NCBI GenBank assembly: GCA_018268575.1
Contig: JAFDWF010000203.1
Span: forward strand, 1-56,264
Direction: 5' to 3'
Length of the DNA: 56,264 nucleotides
Origin: Actinomycetota bacterium
GTDB lineage: Bacteria; Actinomycetota; Thermoleophilia; Solirubrobacterales; 70-9
The translations under genes and the position numbers were made by a program. Each line of letters begins with the position of its first letter. The first letter of the stretch is position 1. Below are positions 32,049 to 42,253 of this stretch, in pieces. Under the pieces are notes generated by a model. That model saw only the letters and a program-made list of their open reading frames with translations. It was not told where the DNA came from and did no database searches.

Positions 32049-32768
32049 CTAGCGCGAGCGGGCCTCGCGCGCGACACTTGCGGGCCGGTAGCGCCGCCGG
32101 TAGAGGATGTAGGGCCTGCCGACGTACTGCAGCGGGATGCTCCAGGCGTGGACCAGGCGGCTGAACGGAAAGAGCGCCCAGAACGACCAGGCGACGATCG
32201 CGTGCAGCTGGTAGACCAGCGGCGCCCCGGTGGCCGCTTCGACGTTCGGGTCGAGGTAGAAGATCGAGCGCCACCAATCGGCGATCGAGGAGCGGTAGTT
32301 GTAGGGATCGCTGGTGAAGAGGGTGTGCCCGAAGGTCATCCAGCAGCCCATCACGATCAACACCGTGAGCAGGAAGTAGGTGAGCATGTCGGTGCGGGTC
32401 GTCGTCCGCCGCACCCGCGGGCTGGTGGTGCGGCGATAGACGAGCCCGAGGAAGCCGACCAGGGTGACGAGGCCGGCGATCCCGCCCGCGATCCCGGCGA
32501 ACCAGCGGTAGAAGCCCTCCGAGATCCCGATCGAGGAGGTCAGCGACTCCGGGATGCAGAGCCCGATCACGTGGCCGCCGACCGCCGCCAGGGCGCCGTA
32601 GTGGAAGGCCGGGCTGGCCCAGCCGAGGACGCGCCGGTCGAGCAGCTGGGTGGAGCGGCTGGTCCAGGCGAACTGGTCGTGGCGATAGCGCCACCAGTGG
32701 CCGACGACGAAGGTGGTGATCGCGACGTAGGGAAGGATCACCCAGAGCAGGACGTCGCCGGCGCTCAT
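32049..32768 (-). CDS. narI: Respiratory nitrate reductase gamma subunit
   Basis: A 239-residue membrane cytochrome b subunit. It starts LLWVILPYVAITTFVVGHWW, has five helices, and the His residues in FHYGALAAVGGHVIGL and YQLHAIVAWSFWALFPFSRLVH are positioned to bind the two haems b. It oxidises (mena)quinol and passes electrons to NarH. ATG overlaps the narJ stop (ATGA). Confidence 0.93.
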   Translation of the reverse strand: MSAGDVLLWVILPYVAITTFVVGHWWRYRHDQFAWTSRSTQLLDRRVLGWASPAFHYGALAAVGGHVIGLCIPESLTSSIGISEGFYRWFAGIAGGIAGLVTLVGFLGLVYRRTTSPRVRRTTTRTDMLTYFLLTVLIVMGCWMTFGHTLFTSDPYNYRSSIADWWRSIFYLDPNVEAATGAPLVYQLHAIVAWSFWALFPFSRLVHAWSIPLQYVGRPYILYRRRYRPASVAREARSR

Positions 32769-33415
32769 CTTCGCGCTCCCGAGCCCGGCATCACCTCGGG
32801 CGGCGCGAAGGGCTCGAGGCCGACCAGCTCCTGCGGCGGGCCCGCCGCCGCCAGCCGTCCCGCCAGCGAGCGCTCCGCCACCGACGGCTCGCCGAGCGCC
32901 GCGCAGACCGCGTCGAGCAGGTACGCGTAGGGGCTGCCCAGGTCGCGCAGGCCGCTCCTGACCAACTCCAGCGAGGCGCGGTTCTCGCGCAGCACGATCT
33001 CGCCGCGGCCGGCGGGCGCGGCGGCCGCGAACTCGAGCATCACCGGCAGGTAGTCGGGCAGCTCGGTGCCCTCGAGCGGCAGCCCGGCGGCGCGGTAGAG
33101 CTGCTTGAGGCGGACCAGGGTGGCGCCCCGCTCGCGCTTGTCGCCGTCCGAGTAGAAGGTCAGGTAGAGGCCCGAGCGCTTGTTGAGGTCGACCGCCTCG
33201 ACGTAGTGCTCGGCGCGGGCGAGCGGCTCGGTCTCCTCCCACCAGGCGAGGAAGCGCTCGAGCGCCGCCCGCGCGCCGCCGCGCGGCAGCTCCGCGACTG
33301 CCGCCCGCAGCTCGGCCTCGGCCCCGGCCGGCCCCGCGTCGGGATACCTCAGAAGCAGCGAGCAGAGTTCGTAGACCTGCGCCGCGCTCGCCCGCCGGCG
33401 GCCGCGCAGCGCCAT
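32765..33415 (-). CDS. narJ: Nitrate reductase assembly chaperone
   Basis: A 216-residue helical chaperone of the NarJ/DMSO-reductase chaperone family. Family stretches are VYELCSLLLRYPD, HYVEAVDLNKRSGLYLTFYS, GDKRERGATLV and ELPDYLPVMLEF. It holds NarG until molybdenum cofactor and clusters are in place. It overlaps narH by one base and narI by four. Confidence 0.92.
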   Translation of the reverse strand: MALRGRRRASAAQVYELCSLLLRYPDAGPAGAEAELRAAVAELPRGGARAALERFLAWWEETEPLARAEHYVEAVDLNKRSGLYLTFYSDGDKRERGATLVRLKQLYRAAGLPLEGTELPDYLPVMLEFAAAAPAGRGEIVLRENRASLELVRSGLRDLGSPYAYLLDAVCAALGEPSVAERSLAGRLAAAGPPQELVGLEPFAPPEVMPGSGARR

Positions 33416-35022
33416 CAGGCCCCGCCCCCGCCCTGGCCCGCGGCATCGTCGCGACGCCGGCCGCCGGCCATCTTCACCAGGTCGAGGTCGACCCGCCCCG
33501 GTTCGCCTTCGAGCATGAACCCCTCGGTGTCGGCTTCCGAGTCCGGCGTCACCATGCCGCAGTTGCCGGGCCCGCCCTCGAAGTCGAGGCCGCAGGCACC
33601 CTGCTGTTCCATCAGCCGCTCGCCAAGCTCGGCGTGGGCCTGTGGGATCACGTAGCGGTCGTCGTACTTGGCGATCGCCAGCAGCCGGTACATGTCCTCG
33701 CAGTCGGCGACGCTCATCCCGGCCGCCCCGGCGATCTCCTCGTCGTGCTCGCCGAGCACCTCGCGCTTGCGCATGTGGCCGCGCATCGCCGCGAGGCGCC
33801 GCAGCACGCCGCGGATCACCTCGGGGTCGCCGGCGCTGAGCAGGTTGGCGAGGTAGTCGACCGGGATCCGCATCGCCTCGATCGCCGGGAAGACGTCGTC
33901 GGGATCGGCCTCGTAGCCGTCCTCTTCGAGGGCGCTGACGATCGGCGAGAGCGGCGGCACGTACCAGACCATCGGCAGCGTCCGGAACTCGGGGTGGAGC
34001 GGCAGCGCCACCCGGTAGCGGTGGGCGAGCGCGTAGACCGGCGAGCGCCGCGCCGCCTCGATCCAGTCGTCGGGGATGCCGTCGGCGGCCGCCCGCGCCC
34101 GCACCTCGGGGTCGTCGGGATCGAGGAAGACGTCGCGCTGGGCGTCGAGCAGGTCGTGCTCGTCGGGAACCGAGGCCGCCGCCTCGACCCGGTCGGCGTC
34201 GTAGAGCACGAGGCCGATGTAGCGGATCCGCCCGACGCAGGTCTCCGAGCAGATCGTCGGCAGGCCGGCCTCGATCCGCGGGTAGCAGAGCGTGCACTTC
34301 TCGGCCTTGCCCGTCTTGTGGTTGAAGTAGACCTTCTTGTAGGGGCAGCCGGAGACGCAGAAGCGCCAGCCGCGGCACTTCTCCTGGTCGACGAGGACGA
34401 TCCCGTCCTCCTCGCGCTTGTACATCGCGCCGGACGGGCAGGATGCGACGCAGGAAGGGTTCAGGCAGTGCTCGCAGATCCGCGGCAGGTAGAACATGAA
34501 GGCCTGCTCGTAGGTCGCCTTGACCTGCTCCTGGATGCCCGCCGTGAGCGGGTCCTGGTCGATCCGCTCCGGCGCCCCGGCGAGGTTGTCGTCCCAGTTC
34601 GGCCCGGCGTGGATGTCGTCCATCGGCGCCCCGGTCAGCTGCGAGCGGGCGCGGGCTACCGGGTCGCGGTCCGAGAGCGGCGCCGTGATCAGCTTCTCGT
34701 AGTCGTAGGTCCAGGGCTCGTAGTAGTCGTCGATCTGCGGCAGGTCGGGGTTGGAGAAGATCGAGAGCAGCTTCTTCACCCGGCCGCCCGCCTTCAGCCG
34801 CAGGCGGCCCTTGCGGTCGAGCTCCCAGCCGCCCTTCCACTGCTCCTGGTCCTCCCAGCGGCGCGGATAGCCGAGCCCGGGCTTCGTCTCGACGTCGTTG
34901 AACCACATGTACTCGGCGCCCGGACGGTTGGTCCAGACCTGCTTGCAGGTGACCGAGCAGGTGTGGCAGCCGATGCACTTGTCGAGGTTCATCACCATCC
35001 CGACCTGGGCGCGGACCTTCAC
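33415..35022 (-). CDS. narH: Respiratory nitrate reductase beta subunit
   Basis: A 535-residue iron-sulfur subunit. Four cluster-binding Cys groups are visible: CIGCHTCSVTCKQVW, CEHCLNPSCVASCPSG, CRGWRFCVSGCPYKK (Trp in place of one Cys, typical of the 3Fe-4S cluster of NarH) and CTLCYPRIEAG/CSETCVGR. It relays electrons from NarI haems to NarG. The GTG start overlaps the narG stop. Confidence 0.95.
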   Translation of the reverse strand: MKVRAQVGMVMNLDKCIGCHTCSVTCKQVWTNRPGAEYMWFNDVETKPGLGYPRRWEDQEQWKGGWELDRKGRLRLKAGGRVKKLLSIFSNPDLPQIDDYYEPWTYDYEKLITAPLSDRDPVARARSQLTGAPMDDIHAGPNWDDNLAGAPERIDQDPLTAGIQEQVKATYEQAFMFYLPRICEHCLNPSCVASCPSGAMYKREEDGIVLVDQEKCRGWRFCVSGCPYKKVYFNHKTGKAEKCTLCYPRIEAGLPTICSETCVGRIRYIGLVLYDADRVEAAASVPDEHDLLDAQRDVFLDPDDPEVRARAAADGIPDDWIEAARRSPVYALAHRYRVALPLHPEFRTLPMVWYVPPLSPIVSALEEDGYEADPDDVFPAIEAMRIPVDYLANLLSAGDPEVIRGVLRRLAAMRGHMRKREVLGEHDEEIAGAAGMSVADCEDMYRLLAIAKYDDRYVIPQAHAELGERLMEQQGACGLDFEGGPGNCGMVTPDSEADTEGFMLEGEPGRVDLDLVKMAGGRRRDDAAGQGGGGA

Positions 35023-38000
35023 TCGTACACCACCTCCGCCTCGCGCTTGCGCAGCACGGTCACCTCGTCGCGCTGGGAGCCGGTCGGCCCGTAGTAGTTG
35101 AAGCCGAAGCTGAACTGGGCGTAGCCGCCGAGGAAGTGGGTCGGCTTCATCACGATCCGGGTCAGCGAGTTGTCGGTGCCGCCGCGCTTGCCTTCCAGCT
35201 CGGTCAGCGGCACGCCGACGTGACGATCCTTGGCGTGGTACATCAGGCAGGTCCCCTCCGGGATGCGGTGGGAGACCGTCGCCCGGCAGGCGACGACGCC
35301 GTTGCGGTTGTAGGCCTCGACCCAGTCGTTGTCGCGGATCTCCAGCGCCTCGGCATCCTCGCGGCTGATCCAGAGCATGCCGCCGCCGCGGAACAGGGTC
35401 AGCATGTGGATGTTGTCCTGGTACTCGGAGTGGATCGACCACTTCGAGTGCGGGGTCAGATAGCGCAGGGTCAGCTCGCGCGGGTTGGCGCCGTCGCCCT
35501 GCTGGCGCTGGTCGCCGAAGATCGCCCGGTGGCGCAGCGGCGGCCGGTAGACCGGCAGGCCTTCGCCGAGCTCGAGCATCCAGGCGTGGTCGAGGTAGAG
35601 GTGCATGCGGCCGGAGAGCGTGTGCCACGGCTTCTCGCGCTCGACGTTGACCGTGAACGGTGCGTAGCGGCGGCCGTGAGCCTCGATCCCCGACCACTCG
35701 GCCGAGGTGATCACGGTGCGCGGCTGCACCCGCGCGTCGGCCAGCTCGATCCGGTCGCCCTCGCGGGGCCCGGCCAGGTCGGCGAGCTCGAGCCCGGTCG
35801 CCTTCTCCAGCGAGCGGAACCCGGCGGCGGCGAGCCGGCCGTTGGTAGTCCCGGAGAGGGCGAGGATCGCCTCGCAGGCCCCCTCGACCCGCTCCAGCGA
35901 GGGGCGGCCGTCGGCGACGCCGCCGCGCACGGTCCCGCACTTCGCCGCCAGCTCGACGACCTCCTGGTCGGCCACCCAGCTCGCCCCCTTGACCGCGGTC
36001 CCTTTCTCCTCGACCAGCGGCCCGAGCGCCTTCCAGCGCTCGTAGGTGCCCGGGTAGTCGCGCTCGTGCACGATCAGCTTCGGCATCGTCTTGCCGGGGA
36101 TCGGCTCGCACTCCCCCGCCCGCCAGTCGCGCACCTCGCCGAACGGCTGGGCGATCTCGTCGGGGGTGTCGTGCAGGAGCGGCGCCGCGAGCAGGTCGCG
36201 GCGGGTGCCGAGGTGGCGGGCGGCAAGCTCCGAGAAGCGCTCGGCGACGCGGCCGAAGGCGTCCCAGTCGGTCTTCGCCTCCCAGGGCGGCGGCACCGCC
36301 TGGTTGAAGGTGTGGACGAAGGGGTGCAGGTCGGTGCTCGAGAGGTCGACCTTCTCGTACCAGGTAGCGGCGGGCAGGACGACGTCGGAGAAGAGCGCGT
36401 TGCTGGTCATCCGGAAGTCGATCGTGGTGAGCAGGTCGAGCTTGCCCTCGCCCGCGTCCTCGCGCCACTCGACCTCGCGGGGGCGCAGCTCCGGCGGCGA
36501 CTCCTCGGCGCGGACGGCCGCGTCGGGGACGCCGAGCAGGTGCTTGAGGAAGTACTCGTGGCCCTTGCCCGAGGAGCCGAGCAGGTTCGAGCGCCAGACC
36601 GTCATCACCTTCGGCGCGTTGCCGGGCGCGTCGGGGTCCTCGCAGGCGAAGCGCAGCCGGCCCGCCCGCAGCTCGGCGACGACGTGCTCGGCCGGGTCGA
36701 CGCCCGCCGCCTCGGCCTCCTCGACCAGCTCCAGGGTGGAGCGGTCGAAGCTCGGGTAGGACGGCAGCCAGCCGAGCCGCGCCCCGAGCGCGTTGACGTC
36801 GGCGACGTGGCGACCCGCCAGGAGGCCGCGCCCGAGCGGCGAGGCGAGGTCCTCGGGGCGGTGGCGCTCGTAGCGCCACTGGCCGGTGGCGAGGTAGAAG
36901 AACGGCGTCCCCGACTGGTGGCGCGGGGGCCGCGTCCAGTCGAGCGCGAAGGCGACGGTCTGCCAGCCGGCCAGCGGCCGCACCTTCTCCTGGCCGACGT
37001 AGTGGGCCCAGCCGCCGCCGTTGACGCCCTCGCAGCCGCACAGCTGCACCAGCGCCAGGAAGGTGCGGTAGACCTGGTCGGAGTGGAACCAGTGGTTGGT
37101 GCCGGCGCCCATCGCGATCATCGAGCGCCCCTCGGTCACCTCGGCGTTGCGGGCGAACTCACGCGCCACCCGCGCGACCAGCTTCGCCTCGACCCCGGTG
37201 ATCGGCTCCTGCCAGGCGGGGGTCGCCGGCTGGGGGTCCTCGTAACCGGCGGGCCAGGTGCCCGGCAGGCCCTCGCGGGCGACGCCGTAGTGGGCGAGGG
37301 TGAGGTCGAGCACGGTGGTGACCAGGTGGCCGCCGACCCGCATCGCCGGGACGCCGCGGCGAACCGACTCGCCGCCTTCGCTCTCGCCGACGTCGAAGCG
37401 CGGCAGGTCGACCTCGACCGCCTCGGCGGCACGGTCGATCAGGGTGAGGACGGGCTCGATCCCGTCCAGCTTCAGGTTCCAGCGGCCAGGCTCGCCGTAG
37501 CGGTGGCCGACCGAGCCGTTCGGCACCGCCGGCTCGCCGTCGCGGCCGTCGATCAGCACCGGCTTCCACTCGGCGTTCTCCGGCTCGCCGCCCGAGCCGT
37601 CGAGGTCGGAGGCGCGCAGCAGCCGGTCGGGAACGTAGGCGCCGTCACGCTCGCGCAGCGTCACCAGCAGCGGCAGGTCGGTGAAGCGGCGGGCGTAGTC
37701 GGCGAAGTAGGGCGCCTGGCGCTCGACGTAGAACTCCTTCAGGATCACGTGGCCCATCGCCATCGCCAGGGCGCCGTCGGAGCCCGGCTCGGCGGCCAGC
37801 CAGTGGTCGGCGAACTTGGTGTGCTCGGCGTAATCGGGTGAGACGACGACCACCTTCTGGCCGCGGTAGCGCGCCTCGACCATGAAGTGGGCGTCGGGGG
37901 TGCGGGTGGTCGGCAGGTTGGTCCCCCAGACCAGCAGGTAGCCGGCGTTCCACCAGTCGCCCGACTCGGGCACGTCGGTCTGGTCGCCGAAGGATTGCGG

Positions 38001-38693
38001 CGAGGCGGGCGGCAGGTCGGCGTACCAGTCGTAGAAGGAGAGGACGACGCCGCCGATCAGCGAGAGGAAGCGGGAGCCGGCGGCGTAGGAGGCCATCGAC
38101 ATCGCCGGGATCGGCGAGAAGCCGATCACCCGGTCGGGCCCGTGCGCCTTGATCGTGTGGACGTGGGCGGCGGCGATCATCTCGACCGCCTCCTCCCAGG
38201 AGGCGCGGACGAAGCCGCCCTTGCCCCGGGCGCGCTTGTAGCGCCGCGAGCGCTCCGGGTCGGCGACGATCTCGGCCCAGGCGTCGACCGGGTCGCCGAG
38301 CCGCTCGCGCGCCTCGCGGAACATCTCCAGCAGCGGGCCGCGCACGTAGGGGTACTTGACCCGCAGCGGCGAGTAGGTGTACCAGGAGAAAGAGGCGCCG
38401 CGAGGGCAGCCGCGGGGCTCGTAGTCGGGCATCTCGGCGCCCGGCGAGGGGTAGTCGACGGCCTGCGACTCCCAGGTGATCAGCCCGTCCTTGACGTAGA
38501 CGTTCCAGGAGCAGGAGCCGGTGCAGTTGACGCCGTGGGTCGAGCGGACGACCTTGTCGTGCGCCCAGCGGCCGCGGTAGGAGCGCTCCCAGTCACGGTC
38601 CTTGGCGACCAGTTGACTCCAGCGCTCCTCCGAGATTGGCCCCCGCCGCAGATAGCGGTGCGCCTCCAGCAGCGGATTGGAGCGATCCGACAA
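35019..38693 (-). CDS. narG: Respiratory nitrate reductase alpha subunit
   Basis: A 1224-residue molybdenum enzyme reducing nitrate to nitrite. The N-terminal cluster site HGVNCTGSCSWNVYVKDG has the His ligand in place of the first Cys. The likely molybdenum Asp ligand is in SFYDWYADLPP. The segments SDVVLPAATWYEKVDL and SEYQDNIHMLTLFRGG fit the family, and length matches NarG. No twin-Arg signal is evident, so the active site may face the cytoplasm. The frame begins with TTG at 38693 (SDRSNPLLEAHRYL); the long upstream extension is opposite the cupin gene and not conserved. Confidence 0.95.
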   Translation of the reverse strand: MSDRSNPLLEAHRYLRRGPISEERWSQLVAKDRDWERSYRGRWAHDKVVRSTHGVNCTGSCSWNVYVKDGLITWESQAVDYPSPGAEMPDYEPRGCPRGASFSWYTYSPLRVKYPYVRGPLLEMFREARERLGDPVDAWAEIVADPERSRRYKRARGKGGFVRASWEEAVEMIAAAHVHTIKAHGPDRVIGFSPIPAMSMASYAAGSRFLSLIGGVVLSFYDWYADLPPASPQSFGDQTDVPESGDWWNAGYLLVWGTNLPTTRTPDAHFMVEARYRGQKVVVVSPDYAEHTKFADHWLAAEPGSDGALAMAMGHVILKEFYVERQAPYFADYARRFTDLPLLVTLRERDGAYVPDRLLRASDLDGSGGEPENAEWKPVLIDGRDGEPAVPNGSVGHRYGEPGRWNLKLDGIEPVLTLIDRAAEAVEVDLPRFDVGESEGGESVRRGVPAMRVGGHLVTTVLDLTLAHYGVAREGLPGTWPAGYEDPQPATPAWQEPITGVEAKLVARVAREFARNAEVTEGRSMIAMGAGTNHWFHSDQVYRTFLALVQLCGCEGVNGGGWAHYVGQEKVRPLAGWQTVAFALDWTRPPRHQSGTPFFYLATGQWRYERHRPEDLASPLGRGLLAGRHVADVNALGARLGWLPSYPSFDRSTLELVEEAEAAGVDPAEHVVAELRAGRLRFACEDPDAPGNAPKVMTVWRSNLLGSSGKGHEYFLKHLLGVPDAAVRAEESPPELRPREVEWREDAGEGKLDLLTTIDFRMTSNALFSDVVLPAATWYEKVDLSSTDLHPFVHTFNQAVPPPWEAKTDWDAFGRVAERFSELAARHLGTRRDLLAAPLLHDTPDEIAQPFGEVRDWRAGECEPIPGKTMPKLIVHERDYPGTYERWKALGPLVEEKGTAVKGASWVADQEVVELAAKCGTVRGGVADGRPSLERVEGACEAILALSGTTNGRLAAAGFRSLEKATGLELADLAGPREGDRIELADARVQPRTVITSAEWSGIEAHGRRYAPFTVNVEREKPWHTLSGRMHLYLDHAWMLELGEGLPVYRPPLRHRAIFGDQRQQGDGANPRELTLRYLTPHSKWSIHSEYQDNIHMLTLFRGGGMLWISREDAEALEIRDNDWVEAYNRNGVVACRATVSHRIPEGTCLMYHAKDRHVGVPLTELEGKRGGTDNSLTRIVMKPTHFLGGYAQFSFGFNYYGPTGSQRDEVTVLRKREAEVVYE

Positions 38694-38837
38694 CGCACCC
38701 TGATTCCTACCACAGAAACGAAGGCGATTGGGGGATTTACCCACCGAGAGTGGAATAACTTCGCCGCCTGGATAGGATGGCGCGGCGAGGATCCGGCGCG
38801 AGCGATCCGCGAGGCCGGACGACGGGAAGGAGAGACC
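38694..38837. promoter_or_regulatory. Divergent narG/cupin promoter region
   Basis: 144 bases between divergent starts. For the cupin gene GTGGAA, a 17-base spacer and TAGGAT (ending near 38790) make a plausible promoter; on the narG side TAGGAA lies about 10 bases before the TTG. No clear FNR or NarL box was recognised. Confidence 0.4.
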
Positions 38838-39212
38838 TTGCAGAGCTGGGACCTGAGCGACCTGGAGTTGAAGCCGCGACTGCCGGAGATCCTCTCTTCG
38901 AGCGATGACGCGCGGGTGATCGCCCTCGACCTGGCGGCGGGCGAGAGCCTCGACGAGCACGAGGTGCACGAGCGGGCCTTCCTCGTCGTCGTGAGCGGCG
39001 AGATCGAGGTTGACGGCGGACGCGGCACGGAAGTGGGCGGGCCGGGGCTGCTGGTCGAGTTCGAGCCGCGCGAACGCCACCGGGTGCTCGCCCGCAGCGA
39101 CGCCCGGCTGCTCCTGCTGCTGACCCCCTGGCCCGGCGCCGGCCATCCCGGCGCGATGGAGATGCGGGAGAAGCTCTACACCCGCCGCCACGCCGCCAAG
39201 CGCGCCGACTGA
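38838..39212 (+). CDS. Single-domain cupin protein
   Basis: A 124-residue protein. The double-psi or jelly-roll cupin pattern appears as ESLDEHEVHERAFLVVVSGE and, 20 residues later, LLVEFEPRERHRVLA, giving possible His/Glu metal ligands. TTG at 38838 is preceded by AAGGAGAG at good spacing. Divergent from narG and upstream of the two-component genes; it may sense or detoxify a small molecule linked to nitrate respiration, but its function is not known. Confidence 0.75.
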   Translation: MQSWDLSDLELKPRLPEILSSSDDARVIALDLAAGESLDEHEVHERAFLVVVSGEIEVDGGRGTEVGGPGLLVEFEPRERHRVLARSDARLLLLLTPWPGAGHPGAMEMREKLYTRRHAAKRAD

Positions 39213-39283
39213 CACCGGTACCCAGAGTAGGCGCGGGCACGCGCCGAGGGAGGGCGCCGACCGAGGGAGGGCGCGGCGGCGCC

Positions 39284-39289
39284 TAGGCT
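39284..39289 (+). promoter_or_regulatory. -10 box of the histidine kinase gene (leaderless)
   Basis: TAGGCT ends 6 bases before the GTG at 39296. Confidence 0.45.
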
Positions 39290-39295
39290 TGGGCG

Positions 39296-40258
39296 GTGCG
39301 AAGAAGGGCTCTCTTCACCCAGGTGGTGGTCGTCAACACCGTGCTGCTCGGGGCGGTGGCAATCGTCGCCGGGGCGGTGGCCGGGCTCGAGGCGGGCGAG
39401 GTGGTCGTGCTGGCGATCCTCGCCGTCGCGGCGGGCGCGACCGGCAACGTGATCCTGCTGCGCCGCCGCTTCGTCCCGCTCGAGGACCTGATCGACGAGA
39501 TGGAGAAGGTCGACCTCTCCCGCCCCGGGTCCCTCCTCCCCAGCTCGATCGACGGGGTCGGCGAGACCGAGGAGGTAGAGCGGCTCGAGCTCGCCTTCCT
39601 GCGGATGATGCGACGCCTCGAAGCGGAGCGGCGGCGGGCCGGCTCGGCCGCGCTGCGGGCGCAGGAGGAGGAGCGGGCGCGGGTCGCGCGCGACCTCCAC
39701 GACGAGGTCAACCAGTCGCTGACCGGCCTCTTGCTGCGGCTGGAGGCGGCGCGCGCCGAGGCGCCGCCGGCGCTCGAGCCGGAGCTGGCGGAGACCAAGG
39801 CGCTCGCCAACCAGGCGATGCGCGAGCTGCTCTCGCTGGCCCGCCAGCTCCGCCCCACCGCGCTCGACGACCTCGGCCTGGCAGCGGCGATCGCGGGGCT
39901 GGTCGACCGTCTCGGCGAGGGCGAGGTGGAGGCGACGATCGCCGTCGACGGCGACTTCTCCGACCTCTCCGACGACGTGCAGCTGGTCGTCTACCGGGTC
40001 GCCCAGGAGGCGCTCTCGAACGCCGCCCGCCACTCCGGCGCCGCCCGGGTCAGGGTGGCGCTCCGCCGCGGCCCCGAGGGGGTCGAGCTCACCGTCGCCG
40101 ACGACGGCCGCGGCTTCGCCTTCGCCGAATCCGAGCGCGGCCTCGGCATCGGCGGCATGCGCGAGCGCGCACTGCTGGTCGGCGGCGAGCTGACGATCGA
40201 GTCCCGCCCCGAGGCCGGCACCACGGTCCGCCTCACGGTCCCGGCAGAATCGTCCTGA
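39296..40258 (+). CDS. Sensor histidine kinase, NarX/HisKA_3 type
   Basis: A 320-residue sensor. Two N-terminal helices (about 8-30 and 34-55) with only a short loop between them are followed by a HAMP-like stretch, then RARVARDLHDEVNQSL with phosphorylated His135, and an HATPase domain with YRVAQEALSNAARHSGAA, VADDGRGFAF and GLGIGGMRERA. The lack of a periplasmic domain means it does not sense nitrate as NarX does. The response regulator follows 13 bases later. Placed beside narGHJI on the opposite strand. Confidence 0.9.
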   Translation: MRRRALFTQVVVVNTVLLGAVAIVAGAVAGLEAGEVVVLAILAVAAGATGNVILLRRRFVPLEDLIDEMEKVDLSRPGSLLPSSIDGVGETEEVERLELAFLRMMRRLEAERRRAGSAALRAQEEERARVARDLHDEVNQSLTGLLLRLEAARAEAPPALEPELAETKALANQAMRELLSLARQLRPTALDDLGLAAAIAGLVDRLGEGEVEATIAVDGDFSDLSDDVQLVVYRVAQEALSNAARHSGAARVRVALRRGPEGVELTVADDGRGFAFAESERGLGIGGMRERALLVGGELTIESRPEAGTTVRLTVPAESS

Positions 40259-40271
40259 TGAGGGCTTCCCG

Positions 40272-40901
40272 ATGAGGGTGCTGATCGCCGACGACCACGG
40301 GATCGTGCGGTCCGGGCTGCGGCTGCTGCTCGAGCGCCAGCCCGACATCGAGGTGATCGCCGAGGCAGCGGACGGGGCGGCGGCGCGCGATCTGGCGGTG
40401 CGCGAGCGGCCCGACCTGGCGATCCTCGACGTCAAAATGCCGAACCTGACCGGCCTGCAGGCGACCCGCGAGATCAAGCGGCAGGCGCCCGAGGTGGCGG
40501 TGCTGATCCTCTCCATGCACGACGACGAGCGCTACCTCTTCGAGGCGCTGAAGGCGGGGGCCTCCGGCTACGTCTTGAAGGCGCAGGCCGACACCGACCT
40601 GCTGGCGGCGATCCGCGCGGTCGAGCGGGGCGAGCCGTTCCTCTCCCCCGAGGCCCAGCGGACGCTGATCAAGGACGTGCTCGAGCGCGGCTCCTCCGGC
40701 GAGGAGGAGCTGACCCCGCGCGAGGAGGAGATCGTCAAGCTCGTCGCCGAGGCGAACACCACCAAACAGATCGCCGAGCTGCTGCACCTGTCGGAGAAGA
40801 CGGTCGAGAACCACCGCGCCAACGCGATGCGCAAGCTGGGGATGCGGGACCGGGTCGAGCTGGTCCGCTACGCCATCCGGCGGGGCCTGATCGAGCCCTA
40901 G
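40272..40901 (+). CDS. LuxR/NarL-family response regulator
   Basis: A 209-residue regulator. The receiver domain has acidic residues in IADDHG, phosphorylated Asp53 in ILDVKMP and Lys103 in GYVLKAQA. The C-terminal helix-turn-helix reads LTPREEEIVKLVAEANTTKQ then IAELLHLSEKTVENHRANAM. Partner of the preceding kinase; narGHJI and the cupin gene are plausible targets (inference). Confidence 0.93.
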   Translation: MRVLIADDHGIVRSGLRLLLERQPDIEVIAEAADGAAARDLAVRERPDLAILDVKMPNLTGLQATREIKRQAPEVAVLILSMHDDERYLFEALKAGASGYVLKAQADTDLLAAIRAVERGEPFLSPEAQRTLIKDVLERGSSGEEELTPREEEIVKLVAEANTTKQIAELLHLSEKTVENHRANAMRKLGMRDRVELVRYAIRRGLIEP

Positions 40902-40926
40902 CAGCCAGCAAAGCCTAGCTCTCCGG

Positions 40927-40932
40927 TAGGAT
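40927..40932 (+). promoter_or_regulatory. -10 box of the Rrf2 gene
   Basis: TAGGAT ends 6 bases before the TTG at 40939 and 9 before the ATG at 40942. As the Rrf2 protein is likely autoregulated, its operator should lie here. Confidence 0.45.
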
Positions 40933-40938
40933 TTCGTC

Positions 40939-41427
40939 TTGATGTTGTTCTCGACCAAAGCCGAGTACGGCGTGCGCCTGATGATCGAGCTCGGTCGCCA
41001 ACCCGGGTCGACCCCGATCTCGCTCAATTCGGTCGCCGAAGCGGAGCGCCTGCCGCTCTCCTATCTCGAGCACCTGGTCGCCAAGCTGCGCAAGGCCGGC
41101 CTGGTCACCTCGACCCGCGGCGCCCACGGCGGCTACCGCCTCGCCAAGCCGGCGACGGAGATCACGATGGACGCGGTGGTGCAGGCGCTCGAAGGCCAGA
41201 TCGCGCCGATGGAGTGCTTCCACGAGACGCCCGAGGGCCGGGTCCTTTGCTCGCACGAGGGCGACGGCGACCGGGCCTGCTCGACCAAGCTGCTCTGGAC
41301 GCGGGTGCAGAACGGCGTCACCAAGGCGCTGGCCGGCACCACGCTGGCGGAGCTGGTCGAGTTCTCGACCCCGCACCCGCACCCCACGGCGGGCCGCGGT
41401 CGGGCGACCGTCATCCACGCCGCGTGA
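40939..41427 (+). CDS. Rrf2-family iron-sulfur regulator of suf genes (SufR/IscR-like)
   Basis: A 162-residue winged-helix regulator beginning MMLFSTKAEYGVRLMIELG (TTG at 40939; the ATG one codon later is equally possible). Recognition region LPLSYLEHLVAKLRKAGLV is followed by GAHGGYRLAK. Three Cys (93, 104, 114) in ECFHE, VLCSH and RACST are placed as in IscR/RsrR, which hold a 2Fe-2S cluster. It sits directly before sufC-sufS-sufU and probably represses them when clusters are plentiful. A His-rich tail (TPHPHPTAG) is unusual. Confidence 0.88.
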   Translation: MMLFSTKAEYGVRLMIELGRQPGSTPISLNSVAEAERLPLSYLEHLVAKLRKAGLVTSTRGAHGGYRLAKPATEITMDAVVQALEGQIAPMECFHETPEGRVLCSHEGDGDRACSTKLLWTRVQNGVTKALAGTTLAELVEFSTPHPHPTAGRGRATVIHAA

Positions 41428-41488
41428 ACGCCCGCCGAGGCGAGAGCAACCCCCCGAACTTTCCGCAAGACCCCAGAAACGGAGCGAA

Positions 41489-42249
<761 letters not shown>

Positions 42250-42253
<4 letters not shown>

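Noticed and set aside
35136..37841. A 901-codon plus-strand frame opposite narG
   Set aside because: narG is beyond doubt on the other strand; the composition (His, Asp, Val, Gly, Arg) is that of a reverse-complement shadow.
38694..39215. N-terminal extension of narG to 39215
   Set aside because: It runs antisense through the cupin gene and is not similar to NarG; the TTG at 38693 gives the normal NarG start and length.
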